In this document: piece after piece, positions 1 through 9,305 of the stretch
Position numbering within the stretch: the stretch's first letter is position 1
Layout: every line of letters begins with the position of its first letter
Assembly: GCF_000964005.1 (NCBI RefSeq)
Contig: NZ_JXYP01000021.1
Span: 62,001-126,000 of the forward strand
Reading direction: 5' to 3'
DNA from: Williamsia herbipolensis
GTDB taxonomy: Bacteria > Actinomycetota > Actinomycetes > Mycobacteriales > Mycobacteriaceae
DNA length: 64,000 nt
The notes under the pieces: model-generated
Told to the model about the DNA's origin: nothing
Databases searched by the model: none
The model's input: only the letters and a program-made list of their open reading frames with translations
Position numbers and translations under genes: made by a program

Positions 1-867
1 TTCGTGCACCGCGTCGGCCTCGACGTGTTCGCGATAGAACGCCGCGCATGCGGCCGGCGCCCCCAGGCGATCCATCGCCTCGGCGAGACGACGTGAACCG
101 GGCGACGAGGTGATCTCGGTGGCGGCCAGATGTCCCACCGATGCGCCGCGCAGCGCCCGGTGCAGGCCGATCATCGACATGAGGTTCACCGTCACCAGGG
201 CCTGCGCGGGCGCGCGGTCGAGGTACCCGAGGTAGGTGGAGTCGAGTCCCGCGGCGTCCATGAGGTCGGCGAACAACTGCTGGTGCATGCGGTCGCCCCG
301 CCCGCCGCCGTACTCGTCGAACTCGACGGCGACGAATGCCGCCTTGCTCCGCCCGGTGAGGCGCGGGATCGCCCAGGCGTGCGGGTCCGCCTCCTTGAGG
401 TGATAGAGCGACCGCACCGCGAGGTACTCACGCATCTGTGTCCAGGTGCCCTCGTCGCGGAGGAAGTAGGAGGGTCCGGTGCCGTCGATGGGTTCGACCG
501 ACATCTCCGACATCTCGCGGTCGACGTCGTCGTCGGGGCCGATCGGCGCGATGTCGACATCGAGGGCGGAGCGGAAACGCGCCTCGAGGTGGCGACGCAG
601 GCCCAGGAGTGCCGGGTCCCACTCCCATTCGGGATCGACGCCCGCGAAGCCGCGGTAGTGCAGTTCGTAGCAGGTGTAGAGGGCGAGGTGGAGGTCGACG
701 CCGTACGGGTCGGCCTCGGCGACCGCGGCGAGTGTGACCGGCGACGGTGCGTCGGCGTCCGGTCGCGAGCCCCTGAGGAGTTCGACCACCTCCGACGACA
801 GCGCGCCGCGTCCTGCCGGCAGGGCCGGACCGGTGGACCGGACCGATTCGTGGATCGCGATGCTCAC
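1..867 (-). CDS. iron-containing redox enzyme family protein (heme-oxygenase-like diiron fold), 3' end outside window
   Basis: The minus-strand frame is open from a GTG at 867 to the window edge, giving 289 codons without a stop. An AGGAGA motif lies about 4-5 nt before the GTG. An ATG at 871 in another frame sits directly on the motif and is disfavoured. The N-terminal part contains LALYTCYELHYRGF and PEWEWDP, and the visible end reads FYREHVEADAVHE. This Glu/His-rich pattern is typical of actinobacterial 'iron-containing redox enzyme' proteins of the heme-oxygenase-like diiron oxidase superfamily. Substrate and reaction are unknown. The downstream neighbour in the same direction of reading is outside the window; upstream is the anti-sigma factor gene, 71 nt away on the same strand. 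The family call rests on recalled motif similarity. Confidence 0.75.
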   Translation of the reverse strand, partial: MSIAIHESVRSTGPALPAGRGALSSEVVELLRGSRPDADAPSPVTLAAVAEADPYGVDLHLALYTCYELHYRGFAGVDPEWEWDPALLGLRRHLEARFRSALDVDIAPIGPDDDVDREMSEMSVEPIDGTGPSYFLRDEGTWTQMREYLAVRSLYHLKEADPHAWAIPRLTGRSKAAFVAVEFDEYGGGRGDRMHQQLFADLMDAAGLDSTYLGYLDRAPAQALVTVNLMSMIGLHRALRGASVGHLAATEITSSPGSRRLAEAMDRLGAPAACAAFYREHVEADAVHE

Positions 868-938
868 GCATTCTCCTGTTGTTGACGGCACAGGTGTGCC
901 GGATAGCCTGTGCGACGACATCTCAAACCCCGCCCAGC

Positions 939-1385
939 TCACAGCGCCGGCGCGGTGGGTTTCGTCTCCGTGGACCGCGACTTGGCCATTCGCACCAGCA
1001 CCTCACGGTCGGGGGCGACCCCTGCCACGTCGATGGTGACCGAATCGGCGACGGTCCGCACGACATGCCATCCGAATCCGTCTGTCGACAGTGTCGACGC
1101 AGACCGCAACACGCCGCGGACCTCGACGGCGACACCCGCCGGAACGGCCAGGAGCGAGCAACCCACCGTGTCGGTCTCGCGCGAGCGCGTGATGATCTGG
1201 GTGGCGATCTCGTCGACCCCGAGGACGACGTCGGAGACATCGGCGATCGAGAAGTCCTCGGTCAGCAGAACGCTCTCCACCACCGACCGGATGACCGTCA
1301 GGTTCGACAACGACGCGCCGACGACCAGTTGCGCCGGGACCGCCTGCCGCGCCGACACCCGATCGACCTCGCTCGCGTGGACCAC
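939..1385 (-). CDS. RsbW/UsfX-like anti-sigma factor, HATPase_c_2 domain
   Basis: A protein of about 148 aa that looks like the GHKL-type ATP-binding anti-sigma factors controlling SigF/SigB. The segment SVVESVLLTEDFSIADVSDV followed by GVDEIATQII corresponds to the first helices and N-box, and DGFGWHVVRTVAD to the glycine-rich G-box. The N-box has no obvious Asn where catalytic kinases have one, so it may bind its sigma factor with little kinase activity (inference). The frame is open up to a GTG at 1415. I prefer the GTG at 1385 because AGGAG lies 5 nt before it. The likely partner is the sigma factor at 3080-3949, separated from it by an opposite-strand oxidoreductase. A weak SigF-like element lies upstream, which would give autoregulation. 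Confidence 0.72.
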   Translation of the reverse strand: MVHASEVDRVSARQAVPAQLVVGASLSNLTVIRSVVESVLLTEDFSIADVSDVVLGVDEIATQIITRSRETDTVGCSLLAVPAGVAVEVRGVLRSASTLSTDGFGWHVVRTVADSVTIDVAGVAPDREVLVRMAKSRSTETKPTAPAL

Positions 1386-1427
1386 GATCACTCCTGACGT
1401 CGATTCACCGACCACCGCATCCCCGGG

Positions 1428-1452
1428 TATCCCGCCGGCACCGACCTCAAAC
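1428..1452 (-). promoter_or_regulatory. possible SigF-type promoter for the anti-sigma gene
   Basis: On the minus strand GTTT (1452-1449) is followed by 15 nt and GGGATA (1433-1428). The mycobacterial SigF consensus is GTTT, 15-17 nt, GGGTAT, so the -35 matches fully and the -10 only partly. The position gives a 5' leader of roughly 36 nt before the preferred GTG at 1385. Autoregulation of the anti-sigma operon is usual for this family. This is a weaker match than the divergent element at 1497-1522. Confidence 0.4.
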
Positions 1453-1496
1453 GCCCCACCGGATCAGCGGCGTCCGGGGGTGCCGGTCGGCACACC

Positions 1497-1522
1497 GTTT
1501 CGATCACGCTCGTGGCGGGTAG
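1497..1522 (+). promoter_or_regulatory. SigF-type promoter for the FAD-Rieske oxidoreductase gene
   Basis: GTTT at 1497-1500 is followed by a 16-nt spacer and GGGTAG at 1517-1522. This is one base from the SigF consensus GTTT-N15-17-GGGTAT known from mycobacteria. Transcription would start near 1529, about 33 nt before the ATG at 1562. The nearby anti-sigma and sigma genes of the SigF type support the reading. The match was found by eye and has not been scored against a background model. Confidence 0.6.
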
Positions 1523-1561
1523 TCCTAGCGGAGACAGATCCGATTCGGCGAGAGGCATCAG

Positions 1562-3064
1562 ATGACGTCATTGTGGTTGCAGGATCGGTCCCCGGAGCCG
1601 ACGACGGACCTGGCCCGGGGCGCGCGATACGACCACGTCGTCATCGGCGCGGGAATCACGGGCCTGGTCACCGCGGTCCTGCTCGCACGTTCCGGTGCGA
1701 CGGTGGCGGTTCTGGAGGCACGCCACCGGGGCGCGGTCACCACCGGCAACACGACCGGGAAGGTGAGCCTGCTGCAGGGAACGCGACTGTCGTCGATCGC
1801 GTCGCATCACGGGATGCGGGCGGTGAACGACTACGTGGCGGCGAATCGTGAGGGAATGGAGTGGCTGCTGCGCTATTGCGCCGACAGCGGCGTCGACGTG
1901 GACCGGGAGTCGGCGATCACCTATGCCGCCGGTGCCGATGGCGCGAAAACGGTCCGATCACAGTTCCGTGTGGCCCGCGAGGCGGGTCTCGATGTCGCTC
2001 TCATCGACCACACCGAACTCCCGTTCGCTGTGCAGGCAGCCGTCGAACTCGCCGATCAGGCGCAACTCGACCCCATGCCCCTGCTCGACGCGCTGGCCGA
2101 CGAGGTCCGCCGCCGGGGCGGCACTGTCATCGAGGGGGTGCGGGTGACGGGGACGAGCCTGCTGCGTCCGGCACTGACGAGTCGCGGCGACCTGACCGTC
2201 AGCACCGACCGCGGGCAGGTGAGCGGAGGCTCGGTCGTGGTGGCGACCGGCAGCCCGATCCTCGACCGCGGCGCCCATTTCGCGCGCCTCACCGCGCAGC
2301 GGTCGTACGCCGGAGCCTTCGAGATCGACGACCCGATGCCCCGATCGATGTACCTCGGGGCCGATTCGCCGTCGGTGTCGCTGCGGTACGCCACCCGCTC
2401 TGACGGGACGACCTATCTGCTGGTCGGCGGCTTCGGGCACGAGGTCGCACGCGGTGGATCCGAACGGTCGCACGTCGACGATCTCCTGACGTGGACGCGG
2501 CGGACCTTCCCGTCGGCACGGCTGCACGCTCGCTGGTCGGCGCAGGACTACAGCTCCTTCGACCAGCTGCCCTACGTGGGCCCGGTGCTTCCCGGAACCG
2601 ACCGGGTGCTGGTCGCGACAGGATACGCGAAGTGGGGAATGACCAACGCCGTCGCCGCGGGCCTGGCGATGTCGGCCCACCTGCTGGGCGGCGACATCGA
2701 CTGGGCGCGGACGTTCCGGAATTCGCGTCCCTCTCAGGCGTTGTCGCTTCCTTCGGCCGCGTCGGCCAACGCCTCGGTGGGCCTGCACATGGCCCGCGGG
2801 TGGGCCAAAGTGGTCGCCTCGACCGATCCGGGAACGCCCCGGGAGGGCGAGGCGCGGACCGGACATCGTGGCGGTAAGCCCATCGCGGCGTGCACCGTGG
2901 AGGGTGCGACACACACCGTCTCCCCCGTCTGCCCGCACCTCTTCGGGATCGTGGAGTGGAACGACGCGGAGAAGTCGTGGGACTGCCCTCTGCACGGTTC
3001 ACGATTCGCCGCCGACGGCGCGGTCCTGGAGGGGCCGGCGACGTCCCCCCTCACCGCGATGTGA
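1562..3064 (+). CDS. FAD-dependent oxidoreductase with C-terminal Rieske [2Fe-2S] domain
   Basis: 500 aa. Residues about 25-55 hold the dinucleotide-binding motif VVIGAGITGLVTAVLLARSG followed by an acidic strand end (VLEAR), so a DAO-type FAD fold covers roughly residues 20-400. Residues about 440-500 form a Rieske domain with CPH, a 15-residue gap, then CPLH, giving the two Cys-His pairs for a 2Fe-2S cluster. The same domain order occurs in the Bacillus YhfW-type family. The substrate is unknown; electron transfer between flavin and cluster is the natural inference. The gene lies on the plus strand between the minus-strand anti-sigma and sigma genes, and has its own SigF-type promoter. It is therefore probably a member of the general-stress regulon. 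The ribosome-binding site (GAGAGG) before the ATG is modest. Confidence 0.85.
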   Translation: MTSLWLQDRSPEPTTDLARGARYDHVVIGAGITGLVTAVLLARSGATVAVLEARHRGAVTTGNTTGKVSLLQGTRLSSIASHHGMRAVNDYVAANREGMEWLLRYCADSGVDVDRESAITYAAGADGAKTVRSQFRVAREAGLDVALIDHTELPFAVQAAVELADQAQLDPMPLLDALADEVRRRGGTVIEGVRVTGTSLLRPALTSRGDLTVSTDRGQVSGGSVVVATGSPILDRGAHFARLTAQRSYAGAFEIDDPMPRSMYLGADSPSVSLRYATRSDGTTYLLVGGFGHEVARGGSERSHVDDLLTWTRRTFPSARLHARWSAQDYSSFDQLPYVGPVLPGTDRVLVATGYAKWGMTNAVAAGLAMSAHLLGGDIDWARTFRNSRPSQALSLPSAASANASVGLHMARGWAKVVASTDPGTPREGEARTGHRGGKPIAACTVEGATHTVSPVCPHLFGIVEWNDAEKSWDCPLHGSRFAADGAVLEGPATSPLTAM

Positions 3065-3079
3065 GGCGCTCGGAGGCCG

Positions 3080-3949
3080 TCAGACGCCGTCGAGGGCTGC
3101 GTCGTCGAGATCTGCTCGCAGCGCGGCCAGTGTCTTCGAAAGGATCCGCGAGACATGCATCTGCGATATGCCGATGCGCTCGGCGATCTGCGACTGTGAC
3201 ATCGAACCGAAGAAGCGGAGCCCGACGATCTGGCGCTCTCGATCGGTCAGCCGTGCGAGCGCGGGCCGCAGCGTGGCGACATGTTCGACAGCACCCATGC
3301 GTTCGTCGATGTCGCCCAGTGTGTCCTGTAAACGCATGGTGGACGCATCGCTGGTGATCTCGGCGTCGATGGAGCCCGCGTGGTACGCCGACCGGGCGAC
3401 GAGGCCGTCGACCACCGCATCGAGGTCGAGATCCATCTCGACGGCGATCTCACTGGGCCGAGGCGCGCGGCCCAACCGCTGCAACATGGCATCGGAGACC
3501 TTCGCGATCTGCATATAGTTCTCCTTCGTCCGCCGTGGGACACGTAGAGACCACGTGGAATCCCGGAAGTGGCGGCGTACCTCACCCATCACGGTGGGCA
3601 CGGCGAACGACAGGAAATCGGAGCCGCGTGCGGGATCGAACCGGTCGACCGCGTTGACCAACCCGAGGCGGGCGACCTGGACGAGATCGTCGAACGCCTC
3701 ACCCCGCCCTCCGAACCGACGGGCGACGTTGTCCGCCAACGGCAGACACCGTGCGATCACATCGTCTCTCGCGCAGATGAATTCGTGCGACCCACCGTCC
3801 AGCTGCGCCAACGCGGCGATACGGTGCGCCACGTCGGCGTAGTCGTCGTCGCGGCGCGGTCGTCCACGCTCACGACGGCCATAGAGCCGTGCGGGCGCGG
3901 GGAGCGGCTGCGGGGATGTCGTCGACGGGGAGGAGTAGTCGGGGTGCAT
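3080..3949 (-). CDS. sigF: SigF/SigB-family RNA polymerase sigma factor
   Basis: 289 aa with the region 2, 3 and 4 architecture of SigB/SigF/SigG sigma factors. Region 2 includes LADNVARRFGGRGEAFDDLVQVARLG and the core-binding segment AVDRFDPARGSDFLSFAVPT. The strongly conserved MGEVRRHFRD follows. Region 4 has DRERQIVGLRFFGSMSQSQI and a helix-turn-helix ending in ISQMHVSRIL. The start ATG at 3949 has GAGGTG 4-5 nt upstream. In mycobacteria usfX and sigF are adjacent; here the anti-sigma gene is 1.7 kb away with an oxidoreductase in between. It probably directs the stress promoters seen nearby. The symbol is given by family; which paralogue it is cannot be settled from one window. Confidence 0.9.
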   Translation of the reverse strand: MHPDYSSPSTTSPQPLPAPARLYGRRERGRPRRDDDYADVAHRIAALAQLDGGSHEFICARDDVIARCLPLADNVARRFGGRGEAFDDLVQVARLGLVNAVDRFDPARGSDFLSFAVPTVMGEVRRHFRDSTWSLRVPRRTKENYMQIAKVSDAMLQRLGRAPRPSEIAVEMDLDLDAVVDGLVARSAYHAGSIDAEITSDASTMRLQDTLGDIDERMGAVEHVATLRPALARLTDRERQIVGLRFFGSMSQSQIAERIGISQMHVSRILSKTLAALRADLDDAALDGV

Positions 3950-4413
3950 GGATCACCTCGTCACACAGAGGAGGGAGGTGGGCACATCCGCATCGAGTTC
4001 TACGAAGCGGGACGGGGGTCACTGGATTCGACACCACCCGAGGGCCCTGAGCTGTACGAAGGGGCTCACGCCTCAACCGGTCCGCACGTACTGCTGATCG
4101 TGCCATGCCTGCGCCGAGATGACCACCCCCGAGACCGATGGGGCGTCGACGGACAGCAGGCCCCATCGGCTCCGACTTCGTGACCGATCACCATCGGGCA
4201 TCGTGCCGCGCACGACGTCGACCGCAGCCGAGAAGCAGCGCGTATGCGACCTCCGCAGGCTCGGAGAGGTTTGGGACCCCTCCCATGCGGGGCACCCCCT
4301 CAGAGAACGACCGGCAGAGACCGTAGCCGAGCACCACATCGCGATCACGCCGAATTCTGGCTGTGCACAAAAGGATCCGGGGGCCCACGGCCCCTGCCGA
4401 CGAGAGGTCTCCC
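3950..4413. other. 464-nt intergenic region between sigF and the manganese catalase gene
   Basis: The region separates the divergent sigF (minus) and catalase (plus) genes and presumably carries both promoters. I could not assign either promoter with confidence. A GGTTT at 4268-4272 is followed after 16 nt by GGGGCA, which is a poor SigF -10. The longest minus-strand frame is 4073-4348 (91 codons, Arg/Ser-rich). It has no recognisable domain and no ribosome-binding site that convinced me. I see no hairpin of note. Confidence 0.6.
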
Positions 4414-5325
4414 ATGTTCCGACACACCGACCATCTGCAATTTGACGTGGCCCCGGAGAAGCCGGACCCGGTCTACGCCCACAAACTGCAGGAACTCATC
4501 GGCGGCACCTTCGGTGAGATGACCGTGACCATGCAGTACCTCATGCAGGGCTGGAACTGCCGCCTCAAGGGCAAGTACAAGGACCTCATCATGGACGTCG
4601 CCACCGAGGAGATCGGTCACGTCGAGATGATCGCGACGATGATCGCCCGTCTGCTCGAGGGCGCTCCGGCCACCGATTCGACGAAGAACGCCGCGGGTGA
4701 CCCGGTCGTCGCAGCGGTCATGGGCGGGATGGACCCGCAGCAGGCGATCGTGGCCGGTGGCGGGGCGATGCTCGCCAACAGCAACGGGGTCCCCTGGAGC
4801 GGTGGTTACATCGTTGCGAGCGGAAACATGTTGGCGGACTTCCGATCCAACGTGGCGATCGAGTCACACGGGCGGCTGCAGACCGCCCGGCTCTATCACA
4901 TGACCGACGACCCCGGCGTGAAGGACATGGTGAAGTTCAACCTGGCCCGCGACACCTATCACCAGAATCTGTGGCTCGCCGCGATCGAGGAGCTCAAAGC
5001 CGACGGGCTCGAGGACACCATCGTCCCGAACGACCTGATGGACGTCGAACACGCCGAACACGCCACCAGCCTGTGGCACCTGTCCGACGGCGCCGATGCG
5101 GACAAGGGCCGGTGGGCGTACGGCGTAGCGGCCGACGGGCGTCATGAGAACGGCTTCCTCGCCGACCCGGTCCCCTTGGGGTCCGCCCAGGCCGGGCCGC
5201 CGCCGGACCCGAAGCTCTACGCCACCTACGACGGGGCGATGGGTGAACCGCGCACGCCTGCCTTCGGTACCGAGAAAGGCATGCTCGGCAAGATCAAGGA
5301 CGCCGTGGACCCGGACAAGAACTGA
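4414..5325 (+). CDS. manganese-containing catalase
   Basis: 303 aa, the usual length for dimanganese catalases, which convert hydrogen peroxide to water and oxygen without heme. With the ATG at 4414 as residue 1 the expected ligands fall almost exactly where they do in the Lactobacillus enzyme: E35, E66 with H69 (EEIGH), E150 (IESHGR) and H183 (RDTYHQNLW). The frame is open upstream to 4363, but AGAGG at 4403-4407 and the conserved start of the family (MFRHTDHLQ) favour 4414. The C-terminus has the family's proline-rich tail around residues 255-290. It sits next to sigF and is a plausible stress-regulon member, although I found no clear SigF promoter for it. Confidence 0.93.
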   Translation: MFRHTDHLQFDVAPEKPDPVYAHKLQELIGGTFGEMTVTMQYLMQGWNCRLKGKYKDLIMDVATEEIGHVEMIATMIARLLEGAPATDSTKNAAGDPVVAAVMGGMDPQQAIVAGGGAMLANSNGVPWSGGYIVASGNMLADFRSNVAIESHGRLQTARLYHMTDDPGVKDMVKFNLARDTYHQNLWLAAIEELKADGLEDTIVPNDLMDVEHAEHATSLWHLSDGADADKGRWAYGVAADGRHENGFLADPVPLGSAQAGPPPDPKLYATYDGAMGEPRTPAFGTEKGMLGKIKDAVDPDKN

Positions 5326-5335
5326 GCTCCGGCGG

Positions 5336-6202
5336 TCAGTCCCGGGCGGGGAAATGCTTGATCAGTGCCTCCTGCACGACCGTGGTCGCCAATGTCCCGT
5401 CGAGGGTGAAGAAGCGACCCGAGGCGAGGCCGCGGGATCCGGCGGCGACCGGCGATTCGGTGGCGTAGAGCATCCACTCGTCGAACCGGAAGTCGCGGTG
5501 GAACCACATCGAGTGGTTGACGGTGGCGGCGAACAATCGGTCGATGCCCCAGGACAGGCCGTGGGTGGTGATGATCGAGTCGAGCACGGTGGTGTCGGAG
5601 GCGTAGGCCATGGTCGCGACATGGAGCAGCGGATTGTCCGGAAGAGTGCCGTCGGCGCGCATCCACACGCGGTTCTGCTCCAACCGCTCGCCGGTCTCAC
5701 GGGCCTTCCACGTCGGGTCGTTGGCGAACCGGATGTCGATCGGGTGCAGTGCGTCGACGAACGCGGCGATGCGGTCCTCGTAACCCTTGAAGTGCTCGCC
5801 TAGCGGCGGCAACTCGTCGGGATAGGGCACCTCGGGAGTCGACACGGCGTGCTCGAGGCCGGCCGAGCTGTCCTGGAACGCGACCAGCATCGTGAAGACC
5901 TCGGCGTCGCCCTGCATCGCGGTGACCTGCCGGTTGGCGAAACTCCGGGCGTCCCGAGAACGGTGCACGTGATAGTGGATGGGTCGCTCGACATCGCCGC
6001 CACGGATGAAATGCGCGTGCAGCGCGTGGACGGGCGGCGAACCCTTCACGATGGTGCGTCCGGCGGCGATGACGCCCTGGGCGAGGAGCTGTCCACCGAA
6101 GGTGCGGGCGGTCTTCTGTTCGGGGTGTTGCCCCACGAACACGTCGTCGCCGGCGTCGGTCAGATCGAACAGGCCGAGAAGCTTGTCGAGATCACTCTGC
6201 AT
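5336..6202 (-). CDS. tesB: acyl-CoA thioesterase II (TesB family)
   Basis: 288 aa from the ATG at 6202, which has GGAAG about 6 nt upstream; the frame extends to 6238 without support. It has the double-hotdog layout of TesB enzymes. The first hotdog carries RTFGGQLLAQGVIAAGRT and the substrate-facing SFANRQVTAMQ. The second has NHSMWFHRDFRFDEWMLY and ends GRFFTLDGTLATTVVQEALI with the catalytic Gln region. The enzyme hydrolyses medium- and long-chain acyl-CoA to free acid and CoA. It ends 10 nt after the stop of the convergent catalase gene. Its position next to pyk matches the pykA-tesB1 order of mycobacteria. Confidence 0.92.
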   Translation of the reverse strand: MQSDLDKLLGLFDLTDAGDDVFVGQHPEQKTARTFGGQLLAQGVIAAGRTIVKGSPPVHALHAHFIRGGDVERPIHYHVHRSRDARSFANRQVTAMQGDAEVFTMLVAFQDSSAGLEHAVSTPEVPYPDELPPLGEHFKGYEDRIAAFVDALHPIDIRFANDPTWKARETGERLEQNRVWMRADGTLPDNPLLHVATMAYASDTTVLDSIITTHGLSWGIDRLFAATVNHSMWFHRDFRFDEWMLYATESPVAAGSRGLASGRFFTLDGTLATTVVQEALIKHFPARD

Positions 6203-6316
6203 GGTCACTTCCACTGCACGGCCCCCTCGTCGATGCATCCCGCTCGGCGCCGACTCCCACGCCGGACCGAGTTCCCCCGGGATGAAATTCAGGTCAGAAC
6301 GCTGCGGTTCTCACCC

Positions 6317-7735
6317 TCAGTGATCCTCTTCACCGATGCGGTGCACGTGGATCAGGTTGGTGGACCCGACCGTACCGGGAGGTGCACCCGCCACGATCAC
6401 CACCTGATCGCCGACGTTGAGACGGCCGATCCGCAGCAGCGAGGAATCGACCTGGCGGATCATCGCGTCGGTGCTCTCGACGGGGTCGACCAGGAACGTC
6501 TCGGTCCCCCAGCTCATCGCCAACTGGCTGCGCACCTCCGGGAGCGGTGTGAACGCCAGCAGCGGCAACCGCGTGTGCAGACGCGCGAGTCGGCGAACGG
6601 TGTCACCGGACTGCGTGAACGCGACGAGCGCCTTGGCGTCGAGGCGTTCACCGATGTCGCGGGCGGCGTAGGAGATGATGCCGCGCTTGGTGCGCGGGAC
6701 GTGGCTCAGCGGCGGGACCGCGCGCGTGCTGTTCTCGACGGCGTTGACGATCCGGGCCATCGTGCGGACGGTCTCCATCACGTACTTGCCGACCGACGTC
6801 TCGCCCGAGAGCATGACCGCGTCGGCGCCGTCGAGCACGGCGTTGGCGACATCGGACGCCTCGGCGCGCGTGGGCCGCGAGTTCTCGATCATCGACTCGA
6901 GCATCTGGGTCGCGACGATGACCGGCTTGGCGTTCTCGCGCGCCATCTGGATGGCCCGCTTCTGCACCAGGGGTACCTCCTCGAGCGGCAGTTCCACACC
7001 GAGGTCGCCGCGGGCGACCATCACGGCGTCGAACGCCAGCACGACGGCCTCGAGGTTGTCGATGGCCTCGGGCTTCTCGAGCTTGGCGATCACGGGCACC
7101 CTGCGGCCGACGCGGTCCATCACCTCGTGCACGAGCTCGATGTCGGACGGTGAGCGCACGAACGACAGGGCGATGAGGTCGACACCGAGCGCCAACGCGA
7201 ACTCCAGGTCGGCGGTGTCCTTGTCGGACATGGCCGGCACCGACACGTTCATGCCGGGCAGCGACACGCCCTTGTTGTTGCTGACCGGACCGCCCTCGGT
7301 CACCCGGCAGACGACGTCGTTGCCGTCGACATCGACGACGGTGAGTCCCACCTTGCCGTCGTCGACGAGCAGTCGGTCGCCGGGCTGGGCGTCGACCGCG
7401 AGTTCCTTGTACGTCGTCGACACGCGGTCGTGGGTTCCCTCGATCTCGTCGACGGTGATCCGGACCTGCTCGCCGGTCGCCCACTCGGTACGGCCCTGCG
7501 CGAAGCGCCCGAGACGGATCTTCGGTCCCTGGAGATCGGCGAGGATGCCGACGGCGCGCCCGGTGATGTCGGAGGCCTCACGGACCCGCTCGTACATCGC
7601 CTGGTGGTCGGCGTGGCTGCCGTGGCTGAAGTTCAGGCGCGCGACGTCCATGCCGCTCTCGACGAGTTCTCGAACGCGCTCCGCCGAATCGGTCGCAGGG
7701 CCCAGTGTGCAGACGATCTTGGTACGGCGATTCAC
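6317..7735 (-). CDS. pyk: pyruvate kinase
   Basis: 472 aa, standard length. It transfers phosphate from phosphoenolpyruvate to ADP in the last step of glycolysis. Visible motifs are TKIVCTLGPAT at the N-terminus, GILADLQGPKIRLGRF, the active-site lysine segment PVIAKLEKPEAIDNLE, the metal-binding MVARGDLGVELPLEEVP, and ATQMLESMIENSRPTRAEAS. The C-terminal domain closes the protein near IHVHRIGEEDH. The start is a GTG at 7735. There is no ribosome-binding site, but a -10-like TAGGCT lies 7 nt upstream, so the mRNA may be leaderless. It lies downstream of gltD, which ends 52 nt before it on the same strand. Confidence 0.97.
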   Translation of the reverse strand: MNRRTKIVCTLGPATDSAERVRELVESGMDVARLNFSHGSHADHQAMYERVREASDITGRAVGILADLQGPKIRLGRFAQGRTEWATGEQVRITVDEIEGTHDRVSTTYKELAVDAQPGDRLLVDDGKVGLTVVDVDGNDVVCRVTEGGPVSNNKGVSLPGMNVSVPAMSDKDTADLEFALALGVDLIALSFVRSPSDIELVHEVMDRVGRRVPVIAKLEKPEAIDNLEAVVLAFDAVMVARGDLGVELPLEEVPLVQKRAIQMARENAKPVIVATQMLESMIENSRPTRAEASDVANAVLDGADAVMLSGETSVGKYVMETVRTMARIVNAVENSTRAVPPLSHVPRTKRGIISYAARDIGERLDAKALVAFTQSGDTVRRLARLHTRLPLLAFTPLPEVRSQLAMSWGTETFLVDPVESTDAMIRQVDSSLLRIGRLNVGDQVVIVAGAPPGTVGSTNLIHVHRIGEEDH

Positions 7736-7742
7736 CCGGCCG

Positions 7743-7771
7743 AGCCTAGTCTCCCCGTCCGGCCAACTCCA
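7743..7771 (-). promoter_or_regulatory. candidate promoter giving a leaderless pyk transcript
   Basis: On the minus strand TAGGCT (7748-7743) fits the actinobacterial -10 pattern TANNNT. Seven bases separate it from the GTG of pyk at 7735, placing the predicted transcription start on the start codon. A weak -35 (TGGAGT, 7771-7766) lies 17 nt upstream. No Shine-Dalgarno sequence is present before the GTG, which agrees with leaderless translation. The call is by eye only. Confidence 0.45.
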
Positions 7772-7787
7772 TCACTGCGCCAACATG

Positions 7788-9297
<1,510 letters not shown>

Positions 9298-9305
<8 letters not shown>

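Noticed and set aside
4268-4294. Possible SigF promoter for the manganese catalase (GGTTT, 16 nt, GGGGCA)
   Set aside because: The -10 matches only the GGG of GGGTAT, and the leader would be more than 110 nt; not better than chance.
4073-4348. 91-codon minus-strand frame as a real gene
   Set aside because: No convincing ribosome-binding site or domain, and composition is like other shadow frames; kept only as an open question.
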